From Sipunculus nudus (lineage: Eukaryota; Annelida; Sipuncula; Golfingiida; Sipunculidae), in contig CM049309.1 in assembly GCA_026874595.1 (NCBI GenBank), positions 56,429,926 through 56,493,925 on the forward strand: a DNA stretch of 64,000 nucleotides, given 5' to 3'. The notes below the pieces were generated by a model. The model was not told the DNA's origin and ran no database searches. It saw nothing but the letters and a program-made list of their open reading frames with translations. Numbering within the stretch: position 1 is the stretch's first letter; each line of letters starts with the position of its first letter. Below, in pieces: positions 51,364-58,191 of this stretch. The position numbers and the translations under genes are program-made.

Positions 51364-53945
51364 GTGTATTATTCAAAGTAAGCCCCCTAAACTGCAGGCT
51401 GACACTAACCATACCAAAGGAGAATTCAAAAAGAAAACACGGACCCTGAGACACATTACTAAAAGAGGGATCATTAATTTCATTTTATAATCCTACTTCG
51501 TCTTGAAACTAGGCTTCACGACAACTTTAATTTGACAGGTCAAGTACGGTGCAGCCTCACTTATTATGATTATGATTAAAAGAAGCTTATAGAAAATTTT
51601 TAAAAATTAAAACTTTTTTTTTTTTACATTCAGGCTTCTATGACAGAAGGTACAAAACTGATAATAATAAATAACCATCTATATTTTTACCTTTTAAAAT
51701 TGATAAGACCTTAACATTTGACCCCACTGACCCAGTTGTTTGTATTATACAATACCTAGGTTAAAACTATTATTGGAATTTCATTGCGAACATGGTGACG
51801 TTAGGTTTTAAACTATTAAAGATGTCGCTACCAAGTTTCCAACTGAGCTGCTACGTTGTTAATGGCATATGCCTGTTAACTTTTTAACGTTCCATTTGAA
51901 ATCATTTAAATTTGTGGAAACGCGTCTTAACTTGGCGCTACGTCAACTATCTGCCAACTAGCCTCATGCGTTACTTTGAAATTGTTCCCATAGAACTGGT
52001 CGCAACTAGATTTTATCATGTTTTCATCCACTTTACTGTAGCTCTCATAGATTAAACGATAGTCGTAATTGAAAATCTAATAGAAAATGCATTTTGATAG
52101 CCCTGTGTTCTTGAAAAATGGCCAAAGTCACTGAAACTGGGTCAAGGTAATTGGACCATAAGTAGTAAGGTAGCTTCTAGTAAGAATCAATAAAAATCGA
52201 ATAAAAAAATTTGCAGAAAAATAAGGGAAAAAAGACGGATGATTGAGGGGGGAAAATGCAATTGTTTTGAAGCAATTTATAGTAACCATAAAATACAGAA
52301 TAATATAGCAACAAGAACAAAAAGTTATTTTTCTCTTTAAAATTCTAATACATTTAACATGCACAATTCTTTCTTTTTATTTGGGTATTTAATGACCGAG
52401 TAAACCACAATATCTATGTAACGGGGGAATCCTCTCATATTATCAGTCATGTAATTATTTTATTAACTTCTATTTGAAGAACATGATTTGCCACATTGTG
52501 ACACGTTTTTGTTAACAACATTTTATTAATTGCAGCTGGAAAATGCGATGTGACGTCCTTCTTACCACAAGAACGGTTTAATGATTAGCAACGTCTGACT
52601 TATTATCGCCATATCTATAGAATGCGGGGCGTAAACGGGGGCGTGGGGGGGGGGGGTCGGGAGATTTTATGACATATGAGATGACATATTCTTTATTTTT
52701 AGACAATTGCATATTTAAACATGCCGTAAATTCTGAAAATATTCGCTTTGGCAAATTATTTGGTACAGGGGCGGATCCAGGATTAAGGAAAGAAGGGGGG
52801 GGGGGGGGTCCAACATTAAAAAACCTTAAAAAAAGGAAAGACTGCTCCGCACCCCCTGGTCCCCCCCCCCCCACACCCCCCAATCCACTTTCGTGGTCGA
52901 TTCAATAAATGAAACCAATATTTCTGTAGTGTAACTTGGCAAAAAAGACTACAGACCGCGAGTCGCATCTCATATATGGAAACCAATACCTTGAATCATG
53001 TTCGGGAGCTCCTTCGCATTCGCTTACGCACTTAAAACATACATGTGCAATAATATGTGTATAATCTCACACTATAAGTTCATTTTGGCAGAATGCAAAA
53101 AAATAACCAGCAATGCAATCCCGGCACATGGACTAATTATCTACAATTTATTTGTTTTATACGCACATTGGTGTATGTTTACCATACCTGGACTGCGTGA
53201 CCGGGGTCCGCTCTTGCGCATGCGTGAGAACAAGTAGAAGAAACATAGAAAAAGAAACATAGAAGAATCACCGATTTTAAGCTTGAACAATCTCGATATG
53301 TCAAGTTGCGTGGTACGGTCACCAGGTGGCGTGCGCGTTATATAAGCAATCGTGGAGACAACACACGGTTTTAGAAAGAAATAAAGGCAGATGCCATAAA
53401 ACAGGATACGCTATACTTCACATATATTTAGCCTACGTGGTATGTTAATCGGTCCATTAAACCTATAGCCAACAGAATGTATATATGTGCTCTGTGTTCT
53501 GGCATGTGGAAGCTTGATACCTGTGTTTGCTTGATAATAATATATAGCTCTCTGTTTTAAAGAGTTTAACTTTTTACATATATAATTCCATTATATGAGA
53601 TAAAGTTGAATAAATTTTAGTTGATTAGTAATTTTCACCATTGTCTCAATTAAGCATGCGTACAATGAAAACGGGAGAGTCAAGGACCATAGACTGACTA
53701 TAGATGTTTGATATAGACACAGAGAAGATACTCTGCAGGCTAAAACGTGCGCCCTTTGATAGACTCGACTGGGATATATCACTAAGAGTGTGTACTCACT
53801 CGTTGAACTCCTGTCTTGTTTTGGTGGTACCGTGGGGCGCGTAATCCCAGTCAATATCAATACTGGCGATGTAGTAAACACGGTCTTTACCACTGGCTAC
53901 ACCAGCGCAGGAAACCAGCAGGACTAACGGGAGCAAGGCAACCAT
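26722..53945 (-). CDS. HEPHL: Hephaestin/ceruloplasmin-like multicopper ferroxidase, complete 13-exon gene
   Basis: Joined exons (phases all consistent) give about 1073 residues, the family's usual length. A signal peptide (about 1-18) is followed by six cupredoxin domains. Trinuclear copper ligands are HPH (119-121) and HSH (179-181) in domain 1, and HTVHFH (973-978) and HCH (1018-1020) in domain 6. Type-1 ligand sets: domain 2 H295/C338/H343/M348; domain 4 H634/C677/H682/M687; domain 6 H973/C1019/H1024/M1029. Residues matching human ceruloplasmin iron-site E935, H940 and D1025 are E933, H938 and D1023; domain 2 also has E255, H260 and D342. The C-terminus (about 1055-1073) is hydrophobic, suggesting a GPI signal or weak membrane anchor. 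It should oxidise Fe(II) to Fe(III) at the cell surface or outside it. Whether it is nearer hephaestin or ceruloplasmin cannot be decided here. Confidence 0.93.
27408..27997 (-). CDS. Ferroxidase exon 12 (domain 5 and start of domain 6, one large exon)
   Basis: Acceptor CATTTCAG|GGCATC at 27997. At 590 bases it covers what is split over exons 2-4 in domains 1/2 and exons 7-9 in domains 3/4. Residues 742-939 include KSGPHAIGSKYKKALF, LGPYIKTEVGE, DTNSGLVGPMVICRRG, DENYSWYLDDN and QESNKMHG (E933, H938). Donor CATG|GTAAGT, phase 1. Confidence 0.93.
28346..28559 (-). CDS. Ferroxidase exon 11 (domain 4 end, domain 5 start)
   Basis: The preferred acceptor ATTATTAG|GAAATTGG at 28559 gives NTGNWPLIC, matching the family spacing. 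An in-frame upstream acceptor TTTACCAG|TTGACG at 28601 would add 14 residues. Contains C677, H682 and M687 of the domain 4 type-1 site, with E681 where domain 6 has Asp, then YYLAVIEQEWDYTPINH of domain 5. Donor GAGGA|GTAATT, phase 2. Confidence 0.85.
29471..30169. mobile_element. 700-bp TIR element, copy 2 (9-bp target duplication)
   Basis: Starts tacgctcccgaggcag and ends aagagcgta, so the outermost 7 bases are inverted repeats. Flanked by aggatacgg on both sides (29462-29470 and 30170-30178). Nearly identical to 41106-41805. No transposase; contains a strong GC hairpin (gcgcttcaagcgccgcttga near 29680). A 9-base duplication is typical of Mutator-like (8-11) or Merlin-like transposases. Confidence 0.9.
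30600..31010. repeat. Hairpin-rich segment with aaaacggttt/aaaccgtttt motifs
   Basis: At least six copies of a caaaccgtttt-type motif in both orientations, including a near-perfect palindrome around 30744-30773. One end reads ttttacacggtaaatg and the other gtgtgtgaaaatggtaa, which resemble imperfect inverted ends. Probably a non-autonomous DNA transposon; exact borders are not clear. Confidence 0.5.
31500..32180 (-). repeat. Diverged fragment of the composite-repeat family
   Basis: Contains taggtggcgcaacaagcc, taggtggcgccaccagcg, taggtggtgccactgg and taggtggtttcatcag at 110-130-base spacing, then a ggacggacgacagaagacgg run (32131-32170). It is related to the monomers at 7450-8700 but in the opposite orientation and much more decayed. 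Confidence 0.6.
32313..32525 (-). CDS. Ferroxidase exon 10 (domain 4)
   Basis: Acceptor TTTTCCAG|GCATCA at 32525. Residues 600-671 include INGYVYNNMPSLEMC, SDLHTLTFGG (H634, type-1 ligand) and VFPGSLATIKM. Donor ATACAG|GTATAT, phase 1. Confidence 0.9.
32526..33783. other. Ferroxidase introns 9 (part) and MITE
   Basis: Non-coding. A TA run follows exon 10 upstream (32534-32550). The right part holds the ggatcc/poly-G element at 33340-33680. Confidence 0.5.
33340..33680. mobile_element. GGATCC/poly-G inverted-end repeat
   Basis: The core reads gcggatccagggggg at about 33473 and ccccc...tcctggatccgcccctgcag at about 33640-33676, so the ends are inverted and enclose runs of G and C. A related end (tttggatccgctactgaagg) lies at 33353. 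Similar sequences occur at 50880-50960, 52767-52895 and 57650-57765. Confidence 0.6.
33784..33931 (-). CDS. Ferroxidase exon 9 (domain 4)
   Basis: Acceptor CGTTACAG|GACGGC at 33931. Residues 551-600 include DKEFFLFF, DENESWYIEDN and RESNSMH (E594, H599, equivalent to iron-site residues). Donor CACA|GTAAGT, phase 1. Confidence 0.9.
33932..34337. other. Ferroxidase intron 8
   Basis: 406 bases, AT-rich, nothing recognised. Confidence 0.7.
34338..34528 (-). CDS. Ferroxidase exon 8 (domain 3 end)
   Basis: Acceptor TTTCGAAG|ATGCAT at 34528. Residues 487-550 include RVYDWTVPESMGPGEKDPDC and YAGLVGPMLVCRK. The HSH pair of domain 1 is replaced by YSS. Donor CAACAG|GTCTCT, phase 0. The segment between exon 7 and VYDW is shorter than in domains 1 and 5. 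Confidence 0.85.
34529..35043. other. Ferroxidase intron 7
   Basis: 515 bases, AT-rich, nothing recognised. Confidence 0.7.
35044..35303 (-). CDS. Ferroxidase exon 7 (domain 3)
   Basis: Acceptor ATTTGCAG|CTACTC at 35303. Residues 400-487 include FEPGPKRIGSTYKKVKY and LGILGPVIRAEVSE. The site equivalent to the domain 1 HPH pair reads LQARG, so there are no trinuclear ligands here, as in the family. Donor GAAC|GTATGT, phase 1. Confidence 0.92.
35304..36584. other. Ferroxidase intron 6
   Basis: Contains a three-copy tandem repeat (35501-35635). Short open frames at 35946-36424 on the plus strand show no recognisable family. Confidence 0.6.
35501..35635 (+). repeat. Three copies of a 44-45-bp unit
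   Basis: Unit aaagtctctctgacgaaacc plus agcccccaagtcactggt starts at 35505, 35549 and 35594. Confidence 0.9.
36585..36747 (-). CDS. Ferroxidase exon 6 (domain 2/3 junction)
   Basis: Acceptor TCAACAG|CGGGGA at 36747. Residues 346-400 begin with AGM (M348, axial type-1 ligand), finish domain 2 (GHFQVDEC) and start domain 3 with EYYIAAEPIEWNYAPSG. Donor GAACAG|GTAACA, phase 2. Confidence 0.92.
36748..37690. other. Ferroxidase intron 5
   Basis: Includes a short fragment of a poly-C/poly-T element (cgtattcatagggggcgc at 36868, then c and t runs to 36909) and three tandem copies of tatcatgg near 37353-37376. Otherwise nothing recognised. Confidence 0.6.
37691..37797 (-). CDS. Ferroxidase exon 5 (end of domain 2, type-1 copper loop)
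   Basis: A 107-base exon too short for simple open-frame detection. Acceptor TTATTCAG|ATCTGA at 37797. Residues 310-346 include GHWLLECNVFDHHM with C338, D342 and H343. Donor ATGG|GTAAGT, phase 1. Phase and motif both fit exons 4 and 6 exactly. Confidence 0.9.
37992..38316 (-). CDS. Ferroxidase exon 4 (domain 2)
   Basis: Acceptor ACACAG|GTACCC at 38316. Residues 202-310 carry LDENLSWYL, QESNLMHGING (E255, H260) and VDIHGVQFHG (H295, type-1 ligand). Corresponds to exons 9 and 10 of domain 4 fused into one. Donor CACAG|GTCAGT, phase 2. Confidence 0.92.
38317..38869. other. Ferroxidase intron 3
   Basis: Contains a (GT)n microsatellite at about 38541-38566 and an inverted ggatccgg...ccggatcc pair near 38664-38690. 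Confidence 0.7.
38870..39082 (-). CDS. Ferroxidase exon 3 (domain 1, second copper-His pair)
   Basis: Acceptor TTTTCAG|GGGCA at 39082. Residues 131-202 include ADDKVPPQGTHTYIW and VYHSHV (H179, H181), then LIGIMLTCKKG. Donor AAGG|GTATTA, phase 1. Confidence 0.92.
39384..39982 (-). mobile_element. Single-monomer copy of the composite-repeat family
   Basis: Starts aacaagtggcccatgg...gacgctcagctga and ends with a gacggacggacggacaaagg run then tgatcactat. It is the inverse orientation of 4730-8953. It contains one diverged monomer (cccatatctcggaggacatggg, gttagaagattccaggtcc) rather than an array, so it may show the unexpanded form. Confidence 0.7.
40108..40590 (+). repeat. Dispersed repeat, copy A
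   Basis: About 75-80% alike with 55538-55985 over its whole length. Shared blocks are cccttggagctttta, aataggccagaaaac, gcaacctaccaccttaggtt, tgtgtttacaaacacgttgt and atcacataaattctttttc. It has no open frame and unclear ends. The central palindrome is conserved between copies. Confidence 0.8.
41106..41805. mobile_element. 700-bp TIR element, copy 3 (9-bp target duplication)
   Basis: Same ends as the copy at 29471 (tacgctcccg... and ...gagcgta). Flanked by ccgggaaag at 41097-41105 and 41806-41814. It differs from the other full copy at only a few positions, implying recent activity of an autonomous partner. Located in ferroxidase intron 2, about 200 bases from the exon 2 donor. Confidence 0.92.
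42008..42252 (-). CDS. Ferroxidase exon 2 (domain 1, first copper-His pair)
   Basis: Acceptor TTCTGCAG|GGAGG at 42252. Encodes residues 49-131 with YKKAVYRQFTD, LGVLGPILRAEVGD and the trinuclear ligand motif MHPHGVQY (H119, H121). Donor GAGG|GTAAGA at 42008/42007, phase 1. Confidence 0.93.
43541..46490 (+). repeat. Minisatellite, 16-bp unit with 144-bp higher-order repeat
   Basis: About 185 copies of a 16-base unit of the type agctactgaccagatc, usually alternating as a 32-base dimer (agctactaatcatatc plus aacaactgaccagatc). A variant unit tgaccatagaaggtac marks a higher-order unit: landmarks at 44071, 44340, 44484, 44628, 44772, 45524, 45825, 45969, 46113, 46257 and 46401, mostly exactly 144 bases (nine units) apart. 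The period is not a multiple of three and stops are frequent, so it is non-coding. Confidence 0.97.
48290..48470 (-). repeat. Relic of the composite-repeat family
   Basis: cccatagctcagaggaaatg, cctaattttaggtttccaaa and atgtgccctgttaacggacg match the inverted 338-bp monomer. A preceding gacagacagacgggcggac run (48145-48165) suggests another relic end. Confidence 0.6.
49360..49460. repeat. (AT)n microsatellite cluster
   Basis: Several AT runs separated by gtatgtatgt and aaat. Confidence 0.9.
50529..50577. repeat. (AT)n microsatellite
   Basis: Uninterrupted TA run directly left of the hairpin-rich segment. Confidence 0.95.
50580..50760. repeat. Short inverted-motif element (agggttctt family)
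   Basis: Multiple copies of gaaccctt/aagggttc in both orientations, for example gaacccttccctagggttc (50608-50626) and taaagaacccttgacggttc. Likely a small MITE next to the AT tract, borders uncertain. Confidence 0.5.
50870..50960 (-). repeat. Fragment of the GGATCC/poly-G family
   Basis: aggacctttcagggtttta, then cggcctg, a C run, and ggacctggggacctttt, like the interior of 33530-33640. Confidence 0.5.
51318..51360. repeat. (AT)n microsatellite
   Basis: AT run preceded by gtatgtatgtat. Confidence 0.95.
52767..52895. repeat. GGATCC/poly-G family copy
   Basis: aggggcggatccaggatta at 52768, followed by long G and C runs (52795-52809, 52860-52885). Gains or losses in the homopolymers obscure the right end. 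Confidence 0.6.
53800..53945 (-). CDS. Ferroxidase exon 1 (signal peptide, start of domain 1)
   Basis: ATG at 53945 gives MVALLPLVLLVSCAGVASG, a clear signal peptide, then KDRVYYIA and WDYAPHG of domain 1. The open frame extends 11 codons upstream only through a GTG, so 53945 is the first ATG. The donor AACGA|GTGAGT at 53800/53799 leaves phase 2. The next exon is 11.5 kb away. Confidence 0.9.
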
Positions 53946-53964
53946 GTTGCTTGCTGCATCAGCC

Positions 53965-53979
53965 TGTGATGTTTTCACA
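53965..53979 (-). promoter_or_regulatory. Conserved upstream palindrome of the ferroxidase gene
   Basis: Identical 15-mer tgtgatgttttcaca as at 4035-4049, here 20 bases before the ATG. Surrounding bases differ more between the paralogues, so this may be a selected 5'UTR or promoter motif. Confidence 0.45.
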
Positions 53980-53998
53980 GTGGCCGTTCACTATACAC

Positions 53999-54006
53999 TG
54001 ACGTCA
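53999..54006. promoter_or_regulatory. Full CRE consensus (tgacgtca)
   Basis: Perfect palindromic cAMP-response-element octamer about 55 bases upstream of the ferroxidase ATG. The left paralogue has only cgacgtca, about 185 bases upstream. Binding is inferred from the consensus only. Confidence 0.4.
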
Positions 54007-54229
54007 GCCTGGGTGACAGTCACCACACGTTCCCGGGGTTTCAGCTCCGGTCCTAGCGGAAATCCCGGATTACAAACTACTGTCTTACAGTGGGGTTAAA
54101 TAATTAACATCCAAGCCGCAGTCATCTGACCTAAAAACACATACACCTTTTGAATATTCATGAGGGGGTTCAGCTTTATGTGACGGAAAGCACGATGTTC
54201 TATGATATAAATAATCCAAACCCGAGGTG

Positions 54230-55117
54230 AAAACATATGTAACAAAGAACATGTCTGTAATGTAACCTTGCATTTTTTTTAAGTTCAAACATGGTAAATC
54301 TTTATTAGTTCACGGGGACGTTCACACTTAAGAGGGGGAGGTATGTTACAAAGAACATGTCTGTAATGTAACCTTGTATATAGACCACTCATGATCGTTA
54401 GTTTACATGTGCCTGGCTTTTGTTCTCGCACTTAGATAACCGTGGGAGAGTGCTGTCCAGCTAGAGACCCTGGGGGCTTTATACCATTCAGTAGTCTAAA
54501 CGTTAGATGTAGCCTTTAACCTTTATAGCCTTTATATTCATGAGCGTGTGACCATAGTATAGGGATAAGAGAGAATTAGTCTAGCAGTCAGAAAGACGGC
54601 ACATGTTTTTTTAAGTCTGTGGAGAAGTCTGTGAAGTTTCTATTTTTAGTGGGATAACAATTAAGGCCTATCCATCTGTTTTGTTGTGGATAACGCGGTT
54701 TGTCCACCGTAGTCTGTGAATAAAGTCGACTAAATCAAAGTTATCAGATATTTAATTCAGTGACTTGGGCCTGACTGCCTAACATAATTGGTTTCACAGA
54801 AGTGGGATTACAGAACTTATACACGCGCCTATAAATACACAGAAATGTCTGACAACGAGCATGACAACGACGGCGAAGTGGATTTACCAAGACTGGCAGA
54901 AAACGATCACGTCGGCGCTCGTGGTATGATCCATCCCGTCACGTTTCATGGCGACACTGACGAAGATATTGTTACAGGTGCTCTTTTATTGTGTGACACG
55001 GGCGTAACTCGTGTTGTGACACCCTCGCCGGGCCGTTTGTTACATTCTCAGTTTAATCCGTACTGGTTGCATGTATTATGTATGCATATATGTTGGATCT
55101 ATGGGCCTTCAGAATAA
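54230..55117 (+). mobile_element. LTR retrotransposon fragment (internal end - LTR - PBS - gag start)
   Basis: A 441-base LTR (54344-54784, TGTTACAAAG...CCTAACA) is preceded by a polypurine tract (aagagggggagg, 54330-54341) and followed two bases later by a primer-binding-like ttggtttcacagaagtggg. An open frame from ATG 54845 to 55117 gives an acidic start (MSDNEHDNDGEVDLPR) like a gag N-terminus. A copy of the LTR's first 30 bases lies at 54238-54269. Having both PPT and PBS on one LTR suggests a rearranged or multimeric insertion. Likely Ty3-type, but no pol is present. Confidence 0.6.
54344..54784 (+). repeat. LTR of the fragment upstream of the ferroxidase promoter
   Basis: TGT...ACA ends. 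Contains a short inverted pair gttaca/tgtaac at its start. It lies about 400 bases upstream of the ferroxidase start codon in the opposite orientation. Confidence 0.6.
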
Positions 55118-55537
55118 AGATATTCATTCATTCAACATACACACACACACATGCGGACGTATACACAGGATAGAGAGGAGGGGGACGGAGATGTCTCTTA
55201 AGTCTTCATAATTATGCAGTACGTCCTCACATAGTGTTGGCCATAAAACACTGGCAGTTCATGGTAAAAGAAAATCACCCAGGGTCACTGACTGTGCATC
55301 AATAACGGCAGAAGCCACCACTACATTGCAGGTTTATACCATCACTAGATTCGGCTCCCACAATGTCCATGGCGGAGTATGCCTTTAAAAGGTCAGACAT
55401 TTTAAAACGGCAGCACCGACACACTCCTCTTATCTTCCTGCATCCTAAGCCAGTCAGCTACAATAAGACTACGCTACACAGTGGTACGTCATCTCAGATT
55501 GCTGTTGTTCAAAAGATCCAATTCTTTCCCCCTTAAA
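55118..55537. other. Non-coding DNA
   Basis: Short (AC)n run at 55139-55150. Otherwise nothing recognised. Confidence 0.5.
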
Positions 55538-55985
55538 GGGGCCTATTCCGATATATGACCTTTATAAACTAAAGTTAATCCCTTGGAGCTTTTACAAAAA
55601 TAGGCCAGAAAACATGGACATCACCACACACAGGCTGATTGTATTGTTTATCATAAACAAGTGGGGCCCGCCAAAATAATCGAAACACATTCAATAAGGG
55701 CAAGTCGGATAAGCCAGAGCTTGGCAAATGGCGTTTTGCAACAAGAGACCTTTCTACCTCCACATAAATGCAACCTACCACCTTAGGTTACATTATTTTC
55801 CGTTTATCAACATTGTTGTGTTTACAAACACGTTGTTGATAAACAAGTTCATACATCCTTCACTGAGGCAACATAAGAACTTTTTTTTACAACCGGAATT
55901 ACCCTTAGGTCATCAATATATACCCAAAGGAAGCCAGATATCACATAAATTCTTTTTCACAAGGTAGGTGAATAGGTAGCTTTAA
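55538..55985 (+). repeat. Dispersed repeat, copy B
   Basis: Homologue of 40108-40590, same orientation, with a few small deletions. Keeps the tgtgtttacaaacacg palindrome unchanged. Confidence 0.8.
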
Positions 55986-56920
55986 AAAAATAACCAAGCT
56001 CTGGTGTCTATGAATATTTAAGGTGCTTGCATTAAACATAACCATGTTAAATTAAATTGAAACAGTCCGGCATGTTCATCTTATTCCGAAATTACTACCA
56101 AAATGTATTGCTCCGTAATAATGACTGACACCTAACTAACGTCTTAAATCATTAGCAAACTTTGTCCTCAAGCGCTGAATATTCTAGCCAAAAGAAACCG
56201 CTCGTCTCAGATCTATAGACTAAGTTTGCAAGAAATAATGACAAGATTCATTGACGTGGATCCTGTCTGTACGATGTCATCATAACAAAAATAAGAACAC
56301 ACGTGCTTAAGAAATAATGCGCAACGTTTCTATGGAACGAAATGCACAAATGCCTTAAATGCCTAAAAAGCTAGCAAAAACTCGGACATTCATACCTCTG
56401 AACAAGAATATGTAATAACAAATATACAGCTGGAAAAGCTGCTTTGCTCTCCAGTCAGTATAAATGTCATTGCAACAGATACCCGAAACAAAGTCACATT
56501 TTCTCTTAAGTGTACAATAAAGTGTGTTGTAGAGCTTAATGCGCCTAGTGACACTATTCATTTATGATATATGTACGTAAATGATCCAGTGGTGTTTTGT
56601 ATTGGGAATTCACTGATGTGTTCAAGATGGATATCACATGATAAAAACCGATAAATGCAGCAGGTACATTCAACAAAACCGGGATGTGATCAAGCACGTA
56701 ATCCATGTCCAAAAAACAACATGAAGTATGAGGTAACAGTAACACCAGTCAGACTGGTAGGCGGGCGTGCCAGAAGTTTGCTTTACTGGCAAGCAACTAC
56801 ACTGACGCAAAAACAAATCTGTATTAACATATGCTGCAAGGTCGTGATTTTTTACACATTGGATGTCACTTCGTTATTGTAATTGCCTGTAATGAACCCG
56901 GATTCCACGTGTGCAGTCAA
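55986..56920. other. Non-coding AT-rich DNA
   Basis: Nothing recognised. Confidence 0.4.
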
Positions 56921-57072
56921 ATTAGGACCGGGATTCAGAGAAACGAACAGTAAACACACGTTTTCAAGTCAGTTTAGGGCCGGGATTCAGAGAAAAGAAC
57001 AGTGAACACACGTTTTCAAGTCAGTTTAGGGCCGGGATTCAGAGAAAAGAACAGTAAACACACTTTTCAAAC
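56921..57072 (+). repeat. Three copies of a 52-bp unit
   Basis: Unit ccgggattcagagaaa.gaacagt.aacacacgttttcaagtcagttta repeats at exact 52-base spacing. The third copy is truncated. Confidence 0.95.
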
Positions 57073-58075
57073 TAGATTTCCAAGCGATCACAGAGGAAGC
57101 CCCCCCCCCCCCCCCTTCCCGGAAAATCGAACGATTTAAACTCAATTTCTGCATATTTAAATTTCTTAAAGGGACATAATCAGGAGCATCATTATGCCTA
57201 CTTTACACTATCAACTCAGTTTTGCTTTACACAAAATTTTTCCAGCAAAAACATCCCAGCACACAGTCTCAGTACCTCGCATACGGCGGTTTAGCACCTT
57301 GTTATGGCTCTGCGTGTTGGCAAACACAGTCCACGTGTGTTTGTTTACCAAAACAACCCCGTCTGATTTTGAGCCGTAACATGGTATGGGAGGACAAGAC
57401 ATTCACATTGACGAGAACATGAGGCATAATCCAGTTCTGTAAAAAATCTCCTAATAAAATTAAAGTAAACGTGGGCGAACTAAATAAAGAACACTAGATC
57501 CTCTATGGTCACAACCAGTGACACGTGCCGGCTATGGTTATAAACGCAGAAGCTTGATAATTTTAGTAAAACAACACGTACGGTAAGTAATGATGTATCA
57601 CATGCTGTCGACCTTAACCAGTGGCAAACTTACTGGGACAGTCAAAAAGGCGTCCGCCCCCCCCCCCCCCCTCTTTTAAGGGCTTCAGACTAATTGTTTG
57701 GCCTCGACCCGCCCCCCACCTTTTCAGGTTCCATTTTGTAAATCCCTGTATCCGCCCAGGGTCACGAACCTGCAACAAGTTGTTTTACCGTGTACTGTAC
57801 ACCTGCTTGATTGAGGACACTAAAGAACCGAGCATTCAGCGTTGGACAGCAATGGGCTTAACTTGATAATAGGCTATGGAGAGTACGGAAACATGATCAA
57901 GGTCAAACATAAATATTAAGTGCAAATATGTCACTTAGGACAAATATTGTGCCGAACGCTCAGGTTTTGAAAACCCTATAAGCCTCCCTCCCTATGTGGG
58001 GAAGCTACAATACAGAAAAAATGTAATCGACATGTTTGCACCCAGAGAGACCTAAGTAATTTCACCAATACAAAT
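57073..58075. other. Non-coding DNA with poly-C element
   Basis: C runs at 57101-57116 and 57657-57671. 57650-57765 resembles the GGATCC/poly-G family (ttttaagggcttcagac, ggcctcgacccgcccccc, ctgtatccgccc). No gene recognised. Confidence 0.5.
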
Positions 58076-58191
58076 ATATATATATATGAGTTTATTTATT
58101 ATAGTGTCATGTACAATAATACATGAAAAATATAATAAATGTCTGCTTATAGTACCCAACCCTCGCAGGGGTTTATATGACACTCAATTCT

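Larger units (their letters stand above)
42253..53799. other. Ferroxidase intron 1 (11.5 kb)
   Basis: Holds the large minisatellite (43541-46490), composite-family relics (47800-48470), three (AT)n tracts and poly-G/GGATCC repeats. 42253-43540, 46491-47800, 48500-49350, 49470-50500 and 51370-52760 contain nothing I recognise. Confidence 0.65.

Noticed and set aside
53946-53978. Upstream start for the ferroxidase exon 1
   Set aside because: The upstream extension begins with GTG, not ATG, and would precede a well-formed signal peptide at 53945.
54788-55117. Independent small protein gene
   Set aside because: It starts just after an LTR and primer-binding-like site and is better read as the start of a truncated retrotransposon gag.
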